Source: JADJOY01 sp016713535 [NCBI: Deltaproteobacteria bacterium]
GTDB taxonomy: Bacteria; JADJOY01
Direction: 5' to 3'
Length of the DNA: 64,000 nucleotides
NCBI GenBank assembly: GCA_016713535.1
Contig: JADJOY010000020.1
Coordinates: 1-64,000 of the forward strand
Shown here: piece by piece, positions 34,363 through 42,859 of the stretch
How positions within the stretch are numbered: the first letter of the stretch is position 1
Layout: each line of letters opens with the position of its first letter
Made by a program: the position numbers and the translations under genes
Notes under the pieces: generated by a model
What the model was told of the DNA's origin: nothing
Seen by the model: the letters and a program-made list of their open reading frames with translations, nothing else
Database searches by the model: none

Positions 34363-35769
34363 TCACTGCGCGTAGCCGAGCGCGCGCAGGCGGTCTCGGA
34401 TCGCGGGCTCGACGGCGCCGGCCGGCACACGCGTGCGCGGCGCCGGCTCGCGCGCCAGGTAGCGCTCGGCGAGCGCCACGAGCCGCTCGTGTGCGACACG
34501 GACGTCCGGCGTGCTGGTGCGCGGCACCCAACGCATGCGCCCCGCTGGATCGACCGCGAGATCGCCGAACACCTCGCCGCCATCGACGCGATCGCGGATC
34601 AGCTTCCACGGGTAGCCGATCACCGCGAGGAGGCTGCGCCCCTCGAAGTCCAGGCTCGCGTAGGCGACGTCATCGGCCGATCCCACGGATTGCCCGCGCC
34701 CGGGTGTGCCCTCGAGCGCGGCCGCGAGCGAGTGTCCATCCACCGCTGGCACCCCGATGCGTGCGAGATCGAGGAGCGTCGGCAGCACGTCGACGCCACG
34801 CGCGAGCCGCCCGAGCACCTGGCCCGGGCTGACCCGCGGCGGGTAGCGGATCACCAGCGGCACGCGGATCGACTCCTCGAAGAGCGTCCGTCCGTGACCG
34901 TGATTCCCGTGGTCCCAGAGCTCCTGGCCGTGATCTGCGGTGACGGCGACGACGGTGTCGTCGAGCGTGCCCGCGGCGCGCAAGCTCTCGACGAGCGCGC
35001 CGAACGAGGCGTCGGTGTCCTCGACCGTGGCGCGGTAGAGAGCGCGGATGGCCTCGAAGTCGGCATCCCCGCCGCGCGCCGCACGGGCGATGCCGGCGAG
35101 GCTGCCGTCGGCCGCGGCGCGGTCGCACCCGGCGAAGAGCGCGCGTGGAGGGTCCTGCGGCTGGTACGGCTCGTGAGGATCGATCACGAGCACCGCGAGG
35201 AAACGCGGGCGCGGCGTGCGCGCCAGCCACGCGAGGGCCAGCCGCGTGGCCTCGGCGGAGCGCACCGCGAGCTCGCTCGAGTCCACCACTCCGGGCGCGC
35301 GGCGCGCGTAGGGCTCGAGCAGCTCGTCGAACGCGCGGCCGAAACCGAACGCCGAGCCCACGTTGGGGTTGGTGACGAGGAACGCGGTCGTGTAGCCGGC
35401 GGCGCGAAAGCCGTCGGTGAGGACCGGGATCGTGGGGCCGAGGAGGTCGTCGCGACCGTGGACGCCGTGGGCGATCGGATCGAGCCCGGTCACGAGGGAC
35501 GCGACCGAGGTGCGGGTCCAGCTACTCGCCGCGTACGCACGCGGAAAGCGCGCGCCCTCGGCGGCGAGGCGATCGAAGGCCGGCGTGCGGATCCCGCGCG
35601 CGCCGTAGCAGCCGAGCGAGTCCGCGCGCAGCGTGTCGACGACGTAGAGGATCACGTCGGGGCGCGACGTCCCCCCCTCACCGGCGGTCGCGGCGCCGGC
35701 AGCGGTCGCGATCGCCACCGCGAGCAGCGACGAGACCCGAAGCACACGACGAGCTCGAGACACTTGCAT
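34363..35769 (-). CDS. Exported sulfatase-like hydrolase (alkaline phosphatase superfamily)
   Basis: This is a 468-residue protein with a signal peptide (SSLLAVAIATAAGAATAGE). The sulfatase fold is clear: RPDVILYVVDTLRADSLGCY (first metal Asp pair), VLVIDPHEPYQP, VVAVTADHGQELWDHGNHGH (second metal Asp-His), and VPLVIRYPPR. At the usual formylglycine position the sequence is AASSWTRTSVASLVTGL, without the Cys/Ser-x-Pro-x-Arg motif. It therefore may not be a classical sulfatase and may instead use Ser/Thr as phospho- or sulfo-transfer nucleophile, as other family branches do. ATG 35769. It converges on the small lipoprotein gene. Confidence 0.8.
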   Translation of the reverse strand: MQVSRARRVLRVSSLLAVAIATAAGAATAGEGGTSRPDVILYVVDTLRADSLGCYGARGIRTPAFDRLAAEGARFPRAYAASSWTRTSVASLVTGLDPIAHGVHGRDDLLGPTIPVLTDGFRAAGYTTAFLVTNPNVGSAFGFGRAFDELLEPYARRAPGVVDSSELAVRSAEATRLALAWLARTPRPRFLAVLVIDPHEPYQPQDPPRALFAGCDRAAADGSLAGIARAARGGDADFEAIRALYRATVEDTDASFGALVESLRAAGTLDDTVVAVTADHGQELWDHGNHGHGRTLFEESIRVPLVIRYPPRVSPGQVLGRLARGVDVLPTLLDLARIGVPAVDGHSLAAALEGTPGRGQSVGSADDVAYASLDFEGRSLLAVIGYPWKLIRDRVDGGEVFGDLAVDPAGRMRWVPRTSTPDVRVAHERLVALAERYLAREPAPRTRVPAGAVEPAIRDRLRALGYAQ

Positions 35770-35931
35770 CGCCGGGGAAGCTATCGCACCCGTCACCGAG
35801 ACCTGCCGATGGCGCCGGATCACCCCCAACCCGTGGAACGATCGCTCTCATCGTTGGCCGACGACTTGGGATCGGGGCATCCTGGGCGGCGTCCGGGAGG
35901 TCGCTCGTCGGCACGCAGAGGAGGAGATTCG

Positions 35932-36495
35932 ATGAAGGCTCGCGCCATCGTCCCGACCGCGCTCTTCGCCATGGCCGTGACGCTCGCCGTGGCCGAGGTG
36001 GCAGGCGCCGCCACCGCCGGGGAAACGCCGCCGCGACAGCAGGCCGCCGCGCCGCCCGCCAACCCCGCCATCGACATGGACGGGTTCCTGCGCGTCTCGA
36101 CGGAGGCGGCGCGCCATCGCGAGTCGCGGCGCGTCGACGAGGACGAGTTCCTGAAGCTCTCGCGCGAGCCCGGCACCGTCATCCTCGACGCCCGCAGCGA
36201 GCGCAAGTACGGCGAGCTGCACGTGAAGGGCGCGATCAACCTGAGCTTCCCGGACATCGCCGTGGCGAGCCTGGCGCGGACCATCCCCGACAAGGGGACG
36301 CGCATCCTCATCTACTGCAACAACAACTTCGCCAACGCCGAGGGGCCGTTCCCGTCCAAGCTGCCGTCGGCGTCGCTCAACCTCTCGACCTTCATCGCGC
36401 TCTACAACTACGGCTATCGCGACGTCTACGAGCTCGCTCCGCTCGTCGACCTCGCGAAGTCCAAGCTGCCGTTCGAAGGCAGCGCCGCGCGCTGA
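35932..36495 (+). CDS. Exported rhodanese-like protein
   Basis: This is a 187-residue protein with a signal peptide (ALFAMAVTLAVAEVAGAATA). The rhodanese fold has VILDARSERKYGELHVKGAI, NLSFPDIAV and the active-site loop RILIYCNNNFANAEGP, with Cys in the catalytic position, and a last segment GYRDVYELAPLVDLAKS. Exported single-domain rhodaneses transfer sulfur or handle sulfide/cyanide in the periplasm. GAGGAGGAG lies 6-14 nt before the ATG at 35932. It is divergent from the sulfatase-like gene. Confidence 0.85.
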   Translation: MKARAIVPTALFAMAVTLAVAEVAGAATAGETPPRQQAAAPPANPAIDMDGFLRVSTEAARHRESRRVDEDEFLKLSREPGTVILDARSERKYGELHVKGAINLSFPDIAVASLARTIPDKGTRILIYCNNNFANAEGPFPSKLPSASLNLSTFIALYNYGYRDVYELAPLVDLAKSKLPFEGSAAR

Positions 36496-36509
36496 ACGGC
36501 GGGGCTTCA

Positions 36510-36584
36510 CGGGCTGGAGCGCGCCCGCTCCGTCGGGCGCCGTGGAACGCTGAGGTCGTCGACGAAGCGACGACCCTCCAGCCC
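36510..36584. repeat. Composite two-hairpin element (families D and E) with terminal inverted repeats
   Basis: This is a 75-bp element beginning GGGCTGGAG and ending CTCCAGCCC. The left hairpin is GGAGCG-CGCC-CGCTCC (36514-36529, family D). The right hairpin has arms GGTCGTCG and CGACGACC with loop ACGAAG (36554-36575, family E). The linker contains GTGGAACGCTGA. The same two-hairpin module occurs inverted at 39291-39383. It lies between the convergent rhodanese and CBS genes. Confidence 0.75.
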
Positions 36585-36600
36585 ATCGCGTGCGCGATGG

Positions 36601-37050
36601 TCACGCAACGAGGTCGTCGCTCGGTGAGGGAAAGCGCGCGCGGATGATCTCGGCGAGGAGCCGACACGCGTCGCTGGTGGTGAAGATGCCCGCCAGGCGC
36701 CCGTCCTTGACCACCAGCGCCGAGCCGATGTGGCGCGCCGCCATCGTCGCCACCACCTCGTCGAGCCGCGTGGTGGTCTCGACCACGTACGGATCCGGGA
36801 TGCAGACGTAGCCGACCTTGATCGGCTCGCCGTTGGCGTCCGCGCGCAGGTGCGCGCCGAACGCCACCAGGTCCCGCTCCGCGACGATCCCCACCAGCGC
36901 GTGCTGATCCTGCACGGGGACGTGGCGGATCTTGTGCTGCTCCATGAGCTCCCACGCGCGCTCGATCGGATCGTGGACGCTGACCGAATACGGAAACGGC
37001 GTCATCACCGCGGCGATCGACGGCGCGTGGTCGAGCTTCTTGAGATCCAT
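36601..37050 (-). CDS. CBS-pair domain protein
   Basis: This is a 149-residue cytosolic protein made of two CBS motifs: VMTPFPYSVSVHDPIERAWE then HVPVQDQHALVGIVAERDLV, and YVVETTTRLDEVVATMAARH then ALVVKDGRLAGIFTTSDACR. Stand-alone CBS pairs bind adenine nucleotides and modulate partner proteins. The partner is not evident; MgtE further along has its own CBS pair. GGAGGTGG precedes the ATG at 37050. Confidence 0.88.
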   Translation of the reverse strand: MDLKKLDHAPSIAAVMTPFPYSVSVHDPIERAWELMEQHKIRHVPVQDQHALVGIVAERDLVAFGAHLRADANGEPIKVGYVCIPDPYVVETTTRLDEVVATMAARHIGSALVVKDGRLAGIFTTSDACRLLAEIIRARFPSPSDDLVA

Positions 37051-37239
37051 CGGTCCACCTCCGGAGCTCGCACGCGGGTGCGGTCGTGCGACGAAAGACG
37101 ATCTCTCGACCGACGCCGTCTGTCCAGTACCCGCCTTCCCGAGAGGCCGCGTCCCGGGCGCGCGGTCCGGTACCGCGCGAGAGCGCTGGAGTAGACTTCG
37201 GGCGGCCAACGACCCTCGCTCTCTTCCTCCCGAGCCGCC

Positions 37240-37890
37240 ATGCGAAACACGCTCGCCCCCCTCGTCGCGCTGGTGCTGACCTCGATCGTCCTCGACTCGT
37301 GCTCGCCGCCGTTGCAGGAGACACGGCTCCCGGCGCTCGACACCGTCACGACGCCGTTCGCGAAGGTGGCGATCCTGCCGGTCCGCCAGGAGGCCGACGC
37401 GCATGTCGCGGCGTCGCGTCCGGATGCGGCGCCGCCCCAGCAGCCCTCCGAGATGCTCGAGAACGCGCTGCGCGTGGGGCTCGGTCAGCGCGGCGTGGTG
37501 GTGGTCGCACCCGACGACCTGGCGAGAGCGCTCGGCACGAACCCCGACGACCTGGCACACGCGGACCCGAGCGCCACCTGTGAGCAGGTCGCCGTGCACC
37601 ACGCCGCCGACGCCGTGCTCGACGCCGAGGTGCTGCGCTTCCGCGAGCGGCGCGGAAGCGATCTCGGCGCCGAGGCGCCCGCCAGCGTGATGTTCCGGGC
37701 GGCGCTGTGGCGCGTCTCCGACCATGCGCTGGTGTGGCGGGCCGAGTTCGACGAGACCCAGGAACCGATCTCCGCGAACGTCCTCAACGCCGGGCGCTAC
37801 CCGGGCGGCGGTACCCGCTGGTTGACGGCCGAGGAGCTGTTGCGCTGGGGTGGTGCCGAAACGGCGGCGCGAACACCCCTCGGGCGCTGA
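37240..37890 (+). CDS. Lipoprotein of unknown function
   Basis: This is a 216-residue lipoprotein; lipobox IVLDSCSP (Cys ~21). The mature domain has alternating strands and helices: FAKVAILPVRQEADAHVAAS, MLENALRVGLGQRGVVVVAP, HHAADAVLDAEVLRFRER, VMFRAALWRVSDHALVW. The pattern (AILPV near the N-terminus, a helix pairing with a strand, then A-D-A-V-L-x-x-x-V) resembles the alpha/beta domain shared by TolB-N-like and GNA1162-like lipoproteins; an exact family is not certain. It starts at ATG 37240 and is followed 23 bp later by the IPT protein gene on the same strand. Confidence 0.6.
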   Translation: MRNTLAPLVALVLTSIVLDSCSPPLQETRLPALDTVTTPFAKVAILPVRQEADAHVAASRPDAAPPQQPSEMLENALRVGLGQRGVVVVAPDDLARALGTNPDDLAHADPSATCEQVAVHHAADAVLDAEVLRFRERRGSDLGAEAPASVMFRAALWRVSDHALVWRAEFDETQEPISANVLNAGRYPGGGTRWLTAEELLRWGGAETAARTPLGR

Positions 37891-37913
37891 CCTCACACCG
37901 ACCCTCGAGCCGG

Positions 37914-39275
37914 ATGCGCACTGACCCGACCCGGACCCACGCACGGATAGGCTTCGCCACGCTCGTCGTGGCCATGGCGCTCGGAGCGAGCGCCGCCCGG
38001 GCCGCTGCGCCCCGAGCGCTCACGCCACCGGAGCTGCTCGCCGTCGACGGCGAGCGCGTGTCGGGCATGGTGAGCGCGGCGCCGCGCTCCATGCTCGAGA
38101 TCGCGACGCAGTCGGTGCCCGCGTGCGCGCGAGCGAGCGACGCCGGCGCGCGCGTGGACCGCGGCGCCGCCACCGTGGTCACGGACGCCGAGGGCGTCGC
38201 GTCGTTCACGATCCACCTCGAGAGCCGCGTGGCGCCTGGCGAAGGGCTGGTGGTGATCGCCCGCGACGACGCGCGCGCGCTCCACGCCGAGTCGGGGTGC
38301 GTCACCATCGGCGCCCGCGCGCCCGCCACCCTGGAGGCCCCCGCGACGCCCGTGCGGGCCGGCGGCTCGGTCACGCTCACCGGCACCAACATCACGCCTG
38401 GCACGGTGCTCAAGGTGTTCGTCGGCACCGCCACGGGTGGCTTCGACGCCTACCCGAGCGGCCTCGTCCCCGACGCCACCACCGACACCACGTGGAGCGG
38501 AGCGCTGAGCTTCCCGTGGACCGTCTCGCCTCCCGACAACATCTCGCTCGGCCAGGGCTACGCGAGCCTGGTGCTGGTACGCACCGACCAGGGCTTCGAC
38601 ACCAGCAACGCCGTGGGCGCGGTGCTGCTCGGCAACGACGCCTTGCTGCCCAAGGTGCCCAGCATCACGAAGCTCGCTGGCCTCGACCTGAGCCCGTCGA
38701 GCGCGGACCCGTCGATCCACGTCGCGAACGTCGAGGGTCTCATCACTCCGGGCGCTCCGCTCGTGGTCGAGGGCACGGGCTTCACCAACCCGGTGGTCAA
38801 CCTCTACACGTCGATCGGCAACCTCGGTCCGCTGACCCCGACCACCTCGTCGCAGACGTCGATCCAGGTGGACGTCCCCGCAAACGCCAAGATCGGACCG
38901 GGCTCGGTCCAGGTGGTGAACCAGTTCAGCTTCCGCATCTCGAACGCGGTGTCGATCCCGATCGGCGAGCCGGTCTCGGTGTCGGCGGTGAGCGTGAACG
39001 GCAACACCCTCGAGGTCACCGGCACCGGCTTCAACGACGACCTCACGGTCGTCAACTTCTTCGCGGCACGCAACGGCCAGCTCCAGAACCTCGGCGGTCT
39101 CGCCGAGAACGGCGTGCCCCGCATCATCCTGAACGTGACGAGCAGCACCCAGCTGAGCTTCCAGCGACCGCCGGCGGTGGACGCCGGCAACGCCTTCGTC
39201 GAAGCCATCAACCCGCCCTACATCCCGTTCACGTCGTCGGGCTCGGGTGCGAGCGGCGCGGTGGTGCTGCCGTAG
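37914..39275 (+). CDS. Secreted IPT/TIG-like domain protein
   Basis: This is a 453-residue exported protein; signal peptide IGFATLVVAMALGASAARA. At least three Ig-like/IPT (TIG) modules follow, recognised by G-x-x-V-x-L-x-G-T-x-x-T patterns: PVRAGGSVTLTGTNITPGTV, LITPGAPLVVEGTGFTNPVV and VNGNTLEVTGTGFNDDLTVV. The module layout is that of extracellular beta-sandwich proteins, with no catalytic residues visible and no lipobox. ATG 37914 was chosen because the signal peptide starts there; the longer frame overlaps the preceding lipoprotein gene. It probably forms an operon with that lipoprotein. Confidence 0.7.
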   Translation: MRTDPTRTHARIGFATLVVAMALGASAARAAAPRALTPPELLAVDGERVSGMVSAAPRSMLEIATQSVPACARASDAGARVDRGAATVVTDAEGVASFTIHLESRVAPGEGLVVIARDDARALHAESGCVTIGARAPATLEAPATPVRAGGSVTLTGTNITPGTVLKVFVGTATGGFDAYPSGLVPDATTDTTWSGALSFPWTVSPPDNISLGQGYASLVLVRTDQGFDTSNAVGAVLLGNDALLPKVPSITKLAGLDLSPSSADPSIHVANVEGLITPGAPLVVEGTGFTNPVVNLYTSIGNLGPLTPTTSSQTSIQVDVPANAKIGPGSVQVVNQFSFRISNAVSIPIGEPVSVSAVSVNGNTLEVTGTGFNDDLTVVNFFAARNGQLQNLGGLAENGVPRIILNVTSSTQLSFQRPPAVDAGNAFVEAINPPYIPFTSSGSGASGAVVLP

Positions 39276-39290
39276 GCGCGCCTCATCGCG

Positions 39291-39430
39291 AGCTGGAGGG
39301 TCGTCGCTTCGTCGACGACCCCAGCGTTCCCCGGGCATCCGATCGGGACGGTGGGTCGGTGACGGAGCACCGACGCTCCAGCCATCTCGCGCGGGCTCGA
39401 CGTGCTGGAGCGCGGCCGCTCCGTCGGCCG
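39291..39430. repeat. Family D/E palindrome cluster
   Basis: The composite element 39291-39383 begins AGCTGGAG and ends CTCCAGCC. It has an E hairpin (arms GGTCGTCG/CGACGACC, loop CTTCGT, 39299-39320) and a degenerate D hairpin (GGAGC/GCTCC, 39364-39379), the reverse arrangement of 36510-36584. A separate D hairpin GGAGCG-CGGC-CGCTCC follows at 39407-39422. Confidence 0.72.
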
Positions 39431-39486
39431 CCGGCCGATCGAACGGACGGACGGAGCGGACGAGCTCGGGCGACTCGACGCCCGGC

Positions 39487-40239
39487 TCAGGGCCTCCCGG
39501 CACGGACGTGCAGCGGCCAGCGCACCACGCGCGCCGCGGCCGGCTCGCCCCAGGCGGGCAGCAGCCGCAAGCGTAGAGCCGGCAGCGGATCCTCGCCGCG
39601 AGCTCGTACGTAGCCCTGCGTCGACGACCACGTGCCGAGGTAGCCGAGCAGCTCGTCGAGGCTCCAGCGCTTCTCCATCCACGGTCTGGCGGGCGGCGCG
39701 AGCTCCGCGAACGAGAACGGCAGCGAGCGGTAGTGGTCGTCGACCGCGGCGCGGTCGGGCGGCCAGTAAGGTCCGACCACGTCCACGTAGTAGTGCGCGA
39801 TCACGGCATCGACCGCGTCGTCGACGGTGCACACGCTGTACGACCACAGCGCCACCGCACCGCCCGGCCGCAGCACCCGCCGCACCTCGGCGTAGAAGCG
39901 CTCGAGGTCGAACCAGTGCGCGGCCTGCGCGACCGTGACGAGATCGACCGAGGCGTCCTCGAGCTCGCAGCGCTCGGCCGGCGCGACGCGGTATTCGACG
40001 CGCGGATGGGGCGCGGCGGCGGCGAGCTGGCGCGCGCTCGCGTCGGTGGCGATCACGCGCTCGAAGTGGCGCGCGAGCGCCACCGCCGCCTGGCCGTTGC
40101 CGGTCGCGCAGTCCCACGCCACCCGCCCGCCCGGCACCAGCGATGCGAGCCAGTCGAAGAGCGCATCCGGGTAGTCGGGGCGATAGCGAGCGTAGTCGGT
40201 CGATCTGGCCGAGAAGTGGTCCTTGAAGTCCCCGGCCAT
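39487..40239 (-). CDS. Class I SAM-dependent methyltransferase
   Basis: This is a 250-residue protein. SAM-binding motif I is VAWDCATGNGQAAVALARHF, acidic motif II is ERVIATDASARQLAAA, and then come VAPAERCELEDASVDLVTVA and RVLRPGGAVALWSYS. The N-terminus KDHFSARSTDYARYRPDYPD is typical of the small UbiE/type-11-like methyltransferases that methylate unknown small molecules. ATG 40239 is 8 bp past the stop of the enoyl-CoA hydratase gene, so the two are co-transcribed. The substrate is unknown. Confidence 0.82.
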   Translation of the reverse strand: MAGDFKDHFSARSTDYARYRPDYPDALFDWLASLVPGGRVAWDCATGNGQAAVALARHFERVIATDASARQLAAAAPHPRVEYRVAPAERCELEDASVDLVTVAQAAHWFDLERFYAEVRRVLRPGGAVALWSYSVCTVDDAVDAVIAHYYVDVVGPYWPPDRAAVDDHYRSLPFSFAELAPPARPWMEKRWSLDELLGYLGTWSSTQGYVRARGEDPLPALRLRLLPAWGEPAAARVVRWPLHVRAGRP

Positions 40240-40247
40240 GGCGGCGC

Positions 40248-41051
40248 TCAATCGTCGTGGGTGTAGCGAGGCTTGCGCTTCTCGACGAACGCCGCGGCGC
40301 CCTCGCGGATCGCGCGGCCGCCGATCGCGTCGGCGCCCACCTCCGCCTCGATCCGCAGTCCCTCGGCGAGCGGCCGTCCGAAGCCCATCACCGCGGCCTG
40401 CTTGTCGGTGCGCATCGCGCCTTGCGGCAGCTCGCAGAGCGCCGCGGCCAGCTCGCGAGCGCGCGCGAGCGCCTGGCCGCGCGGCACGATCTCGTTCGCG
40501 AGCCCGATGCGGCGCGCCTCCTCGGCCCCGATCACGCGCCCGGTCAGGATCAGCTCCATCGCGAAGCCCATGCCCACGATGCGCGGCAGGCGCTGCGTGC
40601 CGCCGTCCACGAGCGGCACGTTCCACTTGCGGCACGTCACTCCGAACTCGGCGTTCTCGGCGGCGACGCGGATGTCCGCGAGGCACGCGAGCTCGAGCCC
40701 GCCCGCCAGCGCGTAGCCGTTCACCGCGGCGAGGATCGGCTTCATGATGTCCGTCTGACGCGTGTAGCCGATGAACCCGGGGCCGTCGGTGATGAAGCGC
40801 CGCCGCGCGTGCGCCGGTGCGTCGGGGCCGGGGCCGAGCGAGTCGAGGCTCTTCAGGTCCGCGCCGGCGCAGAACGACAGGTCGCCCGCGCCCGTCAGGA
40901 TCGCGACCCACAGCTCGTCGTCGTCGCGAAACTCCTTCCACGCGCGCTCGAGCAACGAGGCAGTCTCGCCGTCGATGCAGTTGCGCACCTCGGGCCGGTT
41001 GATCGTGATGACGAACACGCGACCGTCGCGCTCGGTGATCACCTTCGACAT
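40248..41051 (-). CDS. Enoyl-CoA hydratase/crotonase family protein
   Basis: This is a 267-residue crotonase. It has RVFVITINRPEVRNCIDGET, an oxyanion-hole segment GDLSFCAGADLKSLDS, a second hole segment PILAAVNGYALAGGLELACL, and NAEFGVTCRKWNVPLVDGGT. The Gly-Gly-Leu-Glu run carries the Glu used for water activation in hydratases, so this is a better hydratase candidate than the 5965 gene. GGGAGG is 7-8 nt upstream of the ATG at 41051. It lies in an operon-like order mgtE, this gene, methyltransferase, all minus strand with short gaps. Confidence 0.88.
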   Translation of the reverse strand: MSKVITERDGRVFVITINRPEVRNCIDGETASLLERAWKEFRDDDELWVAILTGAGDLSFCAGADLKSLDSLGPGPDAPAHARRRFITDGPGFIGYTRQTDIMKPILAAVNGYALAGGLELACLADIRVAAENAEFGVTCRKWNVPLVDGGTQRLPRIVGMGFAMELILTGRVIGAEEARRIGLANEIVPRGQALARARELAAALCELPQGAMRTDKQAAVMGFGRPLAEGLRIEAEVGADAIGGRAIREGAAAFVEKRKPRYTHDD

Positions 41052-41098
41052 GCCGAGACCTCCCGAGCCGTGCGGCGCCGGCGGTGCGCCCGTACCCG

Positions 41099-42439
41099 CT
41101 ACAACAGCGTGCCGCGCAGGAACAGGCTCGCGAACGTGAAGTAGATGACGATGCCGCTCACGTCCACGAGCGTGGCCACGAACGGCGCCGAGGCGCTCGC
41201 GGGGTCGAAGCCCACCCTCTTCAGCAGGATCGGCAGCATCGAGCCCGAGAGCGCCCCCCACAGCACCACGAACATCAAGCTCGCCGAGACCGTCATCGCG
41301 ATGAGGAGGTAGTGCTCGCCGTAGAGCGTGTCCCGGGTCGGCCAGACCAGGATCCTCACGAACCCGATCAGGCCGAGGATCGCGCCGAGCGTGAGCCCCG
41401 CGCCGATCTCGCGCCGGAGCACGCGCCACCAGTCGGACATCCGCACCTCGCCCAGCGCCATCGCGCGGATCACCAGCGTCGACGCCTGCGAGCCGGTGTT
41501 GCCGCCGCTCGAGATGATGAGCGGGATGAAGAGCGCCAGCACCACCGCGCGCGCGATCTCGTGCTCGAAGTAGCCCATCGCGCTCGCGGTCAGCATCTCG
41601 CCGACGAACAGCACCACCAGCCAGCCGGCGCGCTTGCGGATCATGCTCAGGAAGCCGGTGTTGAGGTACGGCGCGTCGAGGGCCTCGACACCGCCGTACT
41701 TCTGCATGTCCTCGGTGGCCTCTTCCTGGACCACGTCGAGGATGTCGTCGGAGGTGACGATGCCCTTCATCTTGCCGTCGTCGTCGACGACCGGGATCGC
41801 CACCAGGTCGGAGTCGCGGAAGAGGCGGCTGAGCGCCTCCTGGTCGAGGTCGTCGCTGGCGAGCACGAGCTCGGTCTGCATGATCTCGCCAACGCGCGTG
41901 TCGGGCGGCGCCATGAAGAGCTCGCGCAGCGACAACACGCCGATCGGCTTCTGGTCGGCGTCCAGCGCGTACGCGTAATAGATCGTCTCGGGGTGCTCGC
42001 GGACCTGGCGGCGCAGGTAGCGGATCGCCTCGTCGGCGGTCATCTCGGGACGAACGCGGGCATAGCGCGGGCTCATGAGGCCGCCCGCCTCGTCCTCGGC
42101 GTAGAGCAAGAGCGCGGTGACCTCTTTGCGGGTGACCACGTCGAGCGCGGCGAGGATGGCGTCGCGCTCCTCGAGCGGTACCTCCTGGATCAGGTCCGCG
42201 ACGTCGTCGGGCGGCAGCATGCGGATCCACGAACGCCGCTGGTCGATCGGGAGCTGGAGCAGGATCTCCGCCTGGTCGAGGGCGGTGAGTGACATGAAGA
42301 AGTCTTCCGCCTCGACGCGCGGGAGGAGCCGGAAGCCCTCGAAGCGGTCCTCGCGCGCGAGGACGCTCCACGCCTCGCGTAGCTCGTCGGCGTCGACGGT
42401 CTCGACCTGAACGTGGTCTTGCTCGAGCGGATTCACCAT
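41099..42439 (-). CDS. mgtE: Magnesium transporter MgtE
   Basis: This is a 446-residue protein with the full MgtE layout. The N domain reads LTALDQAEILLQLPIDQRRS and PPDDVADLIQEVPLEERDAI. The CBS pair reads LYAEDEAGGLMSPRYARVRP and YYAYALDADQKPIGVLSLRE, then SDLVAIPVVDDDGKMKGIVT. A connecting helix follows, then five TM helices including FIPLIISSGGNTGSQASTLV, the pore signature. It is a Mg2+-gated inner-membrane channel; the acidic N and CBS domains close the pore when cytosolic Mg2+ is high. ATG 42439. The upstream region holds palindromic repeats and no obvious Mg-sensing leader. Confidence 0.94.
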   Translation of the reverse strand: MVNPLEQDHVQVETVDADELREAWSVLAREDRFEGFRLLPRVEAEDFFMSLTALDQAEILLQLPIDQRRSWIRMLPPDDVADLIQEVPLEERDAILAALDVVTRKEVTALLLYAEDEAGGLMSPRYARVRPEMTADEAIRYLRRQVREHPETIYYAYALDADQKPIGVLSLRELFMAPPDTRVGEIMQTELVLASDDLDQEALSRLFRDSDLVAIPVVDDDGKMKGIVTSDDILDVVQEEATEDMQKYGGVEALDAPYLNTGFLSMIRKRAGWLVVLFVGEMLTASAMGYFEHEIARAVVLALFIPLIISSGGNTGSQASTLVIRAMALGEVRMSDWWRVLRREIGAGLTLGAILGLIGFVRILVWPTRDTLYGEHYLLIAMTVSASLMFVVLWGALSGSMLPILLKRVGFDPASASAPFVATLVDVSGIVIYFTFASLFLRGTLL

Positions 42440-42493
42440 GGCGCCCACCGCTCGCGGCGCGCAGGGTCGCGCCGGCGAGCGCGCAAGCCTAAC

Positions 42494-42524
42494 AGGATGT
42501 CGCGACGGCAGGTCGCGACATCCT
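42494..42524. repeat. Perfect 13-bp-stem palindrome upstream of mgtE
   Basis: AGGATGTCGCGAC and GTCGCGACATCCT form a perfect 13-bp stem around GGCAG. It lies 55 bp upstream of the mgtE start on the minus strand. It could be an operator, an end signal for the upstream small gene, or a repeat boundary. Confidence 0.6.
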
Positions 42525-42561
42525 TCCGACGTCACGCGGGCTCCAAGCCCCCGCCCCGTCG

Positions 42562-42645
42562 GAGGGCCCGGCGACGGGGGATGGAACCCCCGTCGCTGCG
42601 AGGGTCTTCGTAGCGCGGGGCCTCCGCCCCCCCGCGCGCCGTCTT
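42562..42645. repeat. Partial family B palindromic element
   Basis: It contains the stem GCGACGGGGG/CCCCCGTCGC with loop ATGGAA (42571-42596), then GAGGGTCTTCGTAGCGCGGGG and a decayed second GC-rich hairpin. It is tandem with the fuller copy at 42671-42822. Terminal repeats are not clear in this copy. Confidence 0.7.
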
Positions 42646-42670
42646 CCGAGTCCGCTCGCGGCGTCGCGGT

Positions 42671-42822
42671 GAGGCTGTGGATCTTTCCCGGTCGCTTGCT
42701 CCCGGAAGCCGCGTCGGCCCGGCGACGGGGGATGGAACCCCCGTCGCTACGAGGGTCTTCGTAGCGCGGGGGGCTCCGCTCCCCCGCGGCGCTTCGCTCT
42801 CGCTCGACTTTTTCACAGGCGC
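42671..42822. mobile_element. MITE-like palindromic element (family B), near-complete copy
   Basis: This ~150-bp element begins GAGGCTGTGGATC and ends TTTTTCACAGGC, in the same order as the copy inserted in the PAS gene (read on the minus strand). It has stem GCGACGGGGG/CCCCCGTCGC (42722-42747), the GTAGCGCGGGGGG hairpin, and shared flanks TTTCC-GGTCGCT and GGAAGCCGCGT. No coding sequence is present. Confidence 0.72.
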
Positions 42823-42859
42823 CCTACTGCTCCGTCGCCGCGGGGGTGGCGCGTGCCGG

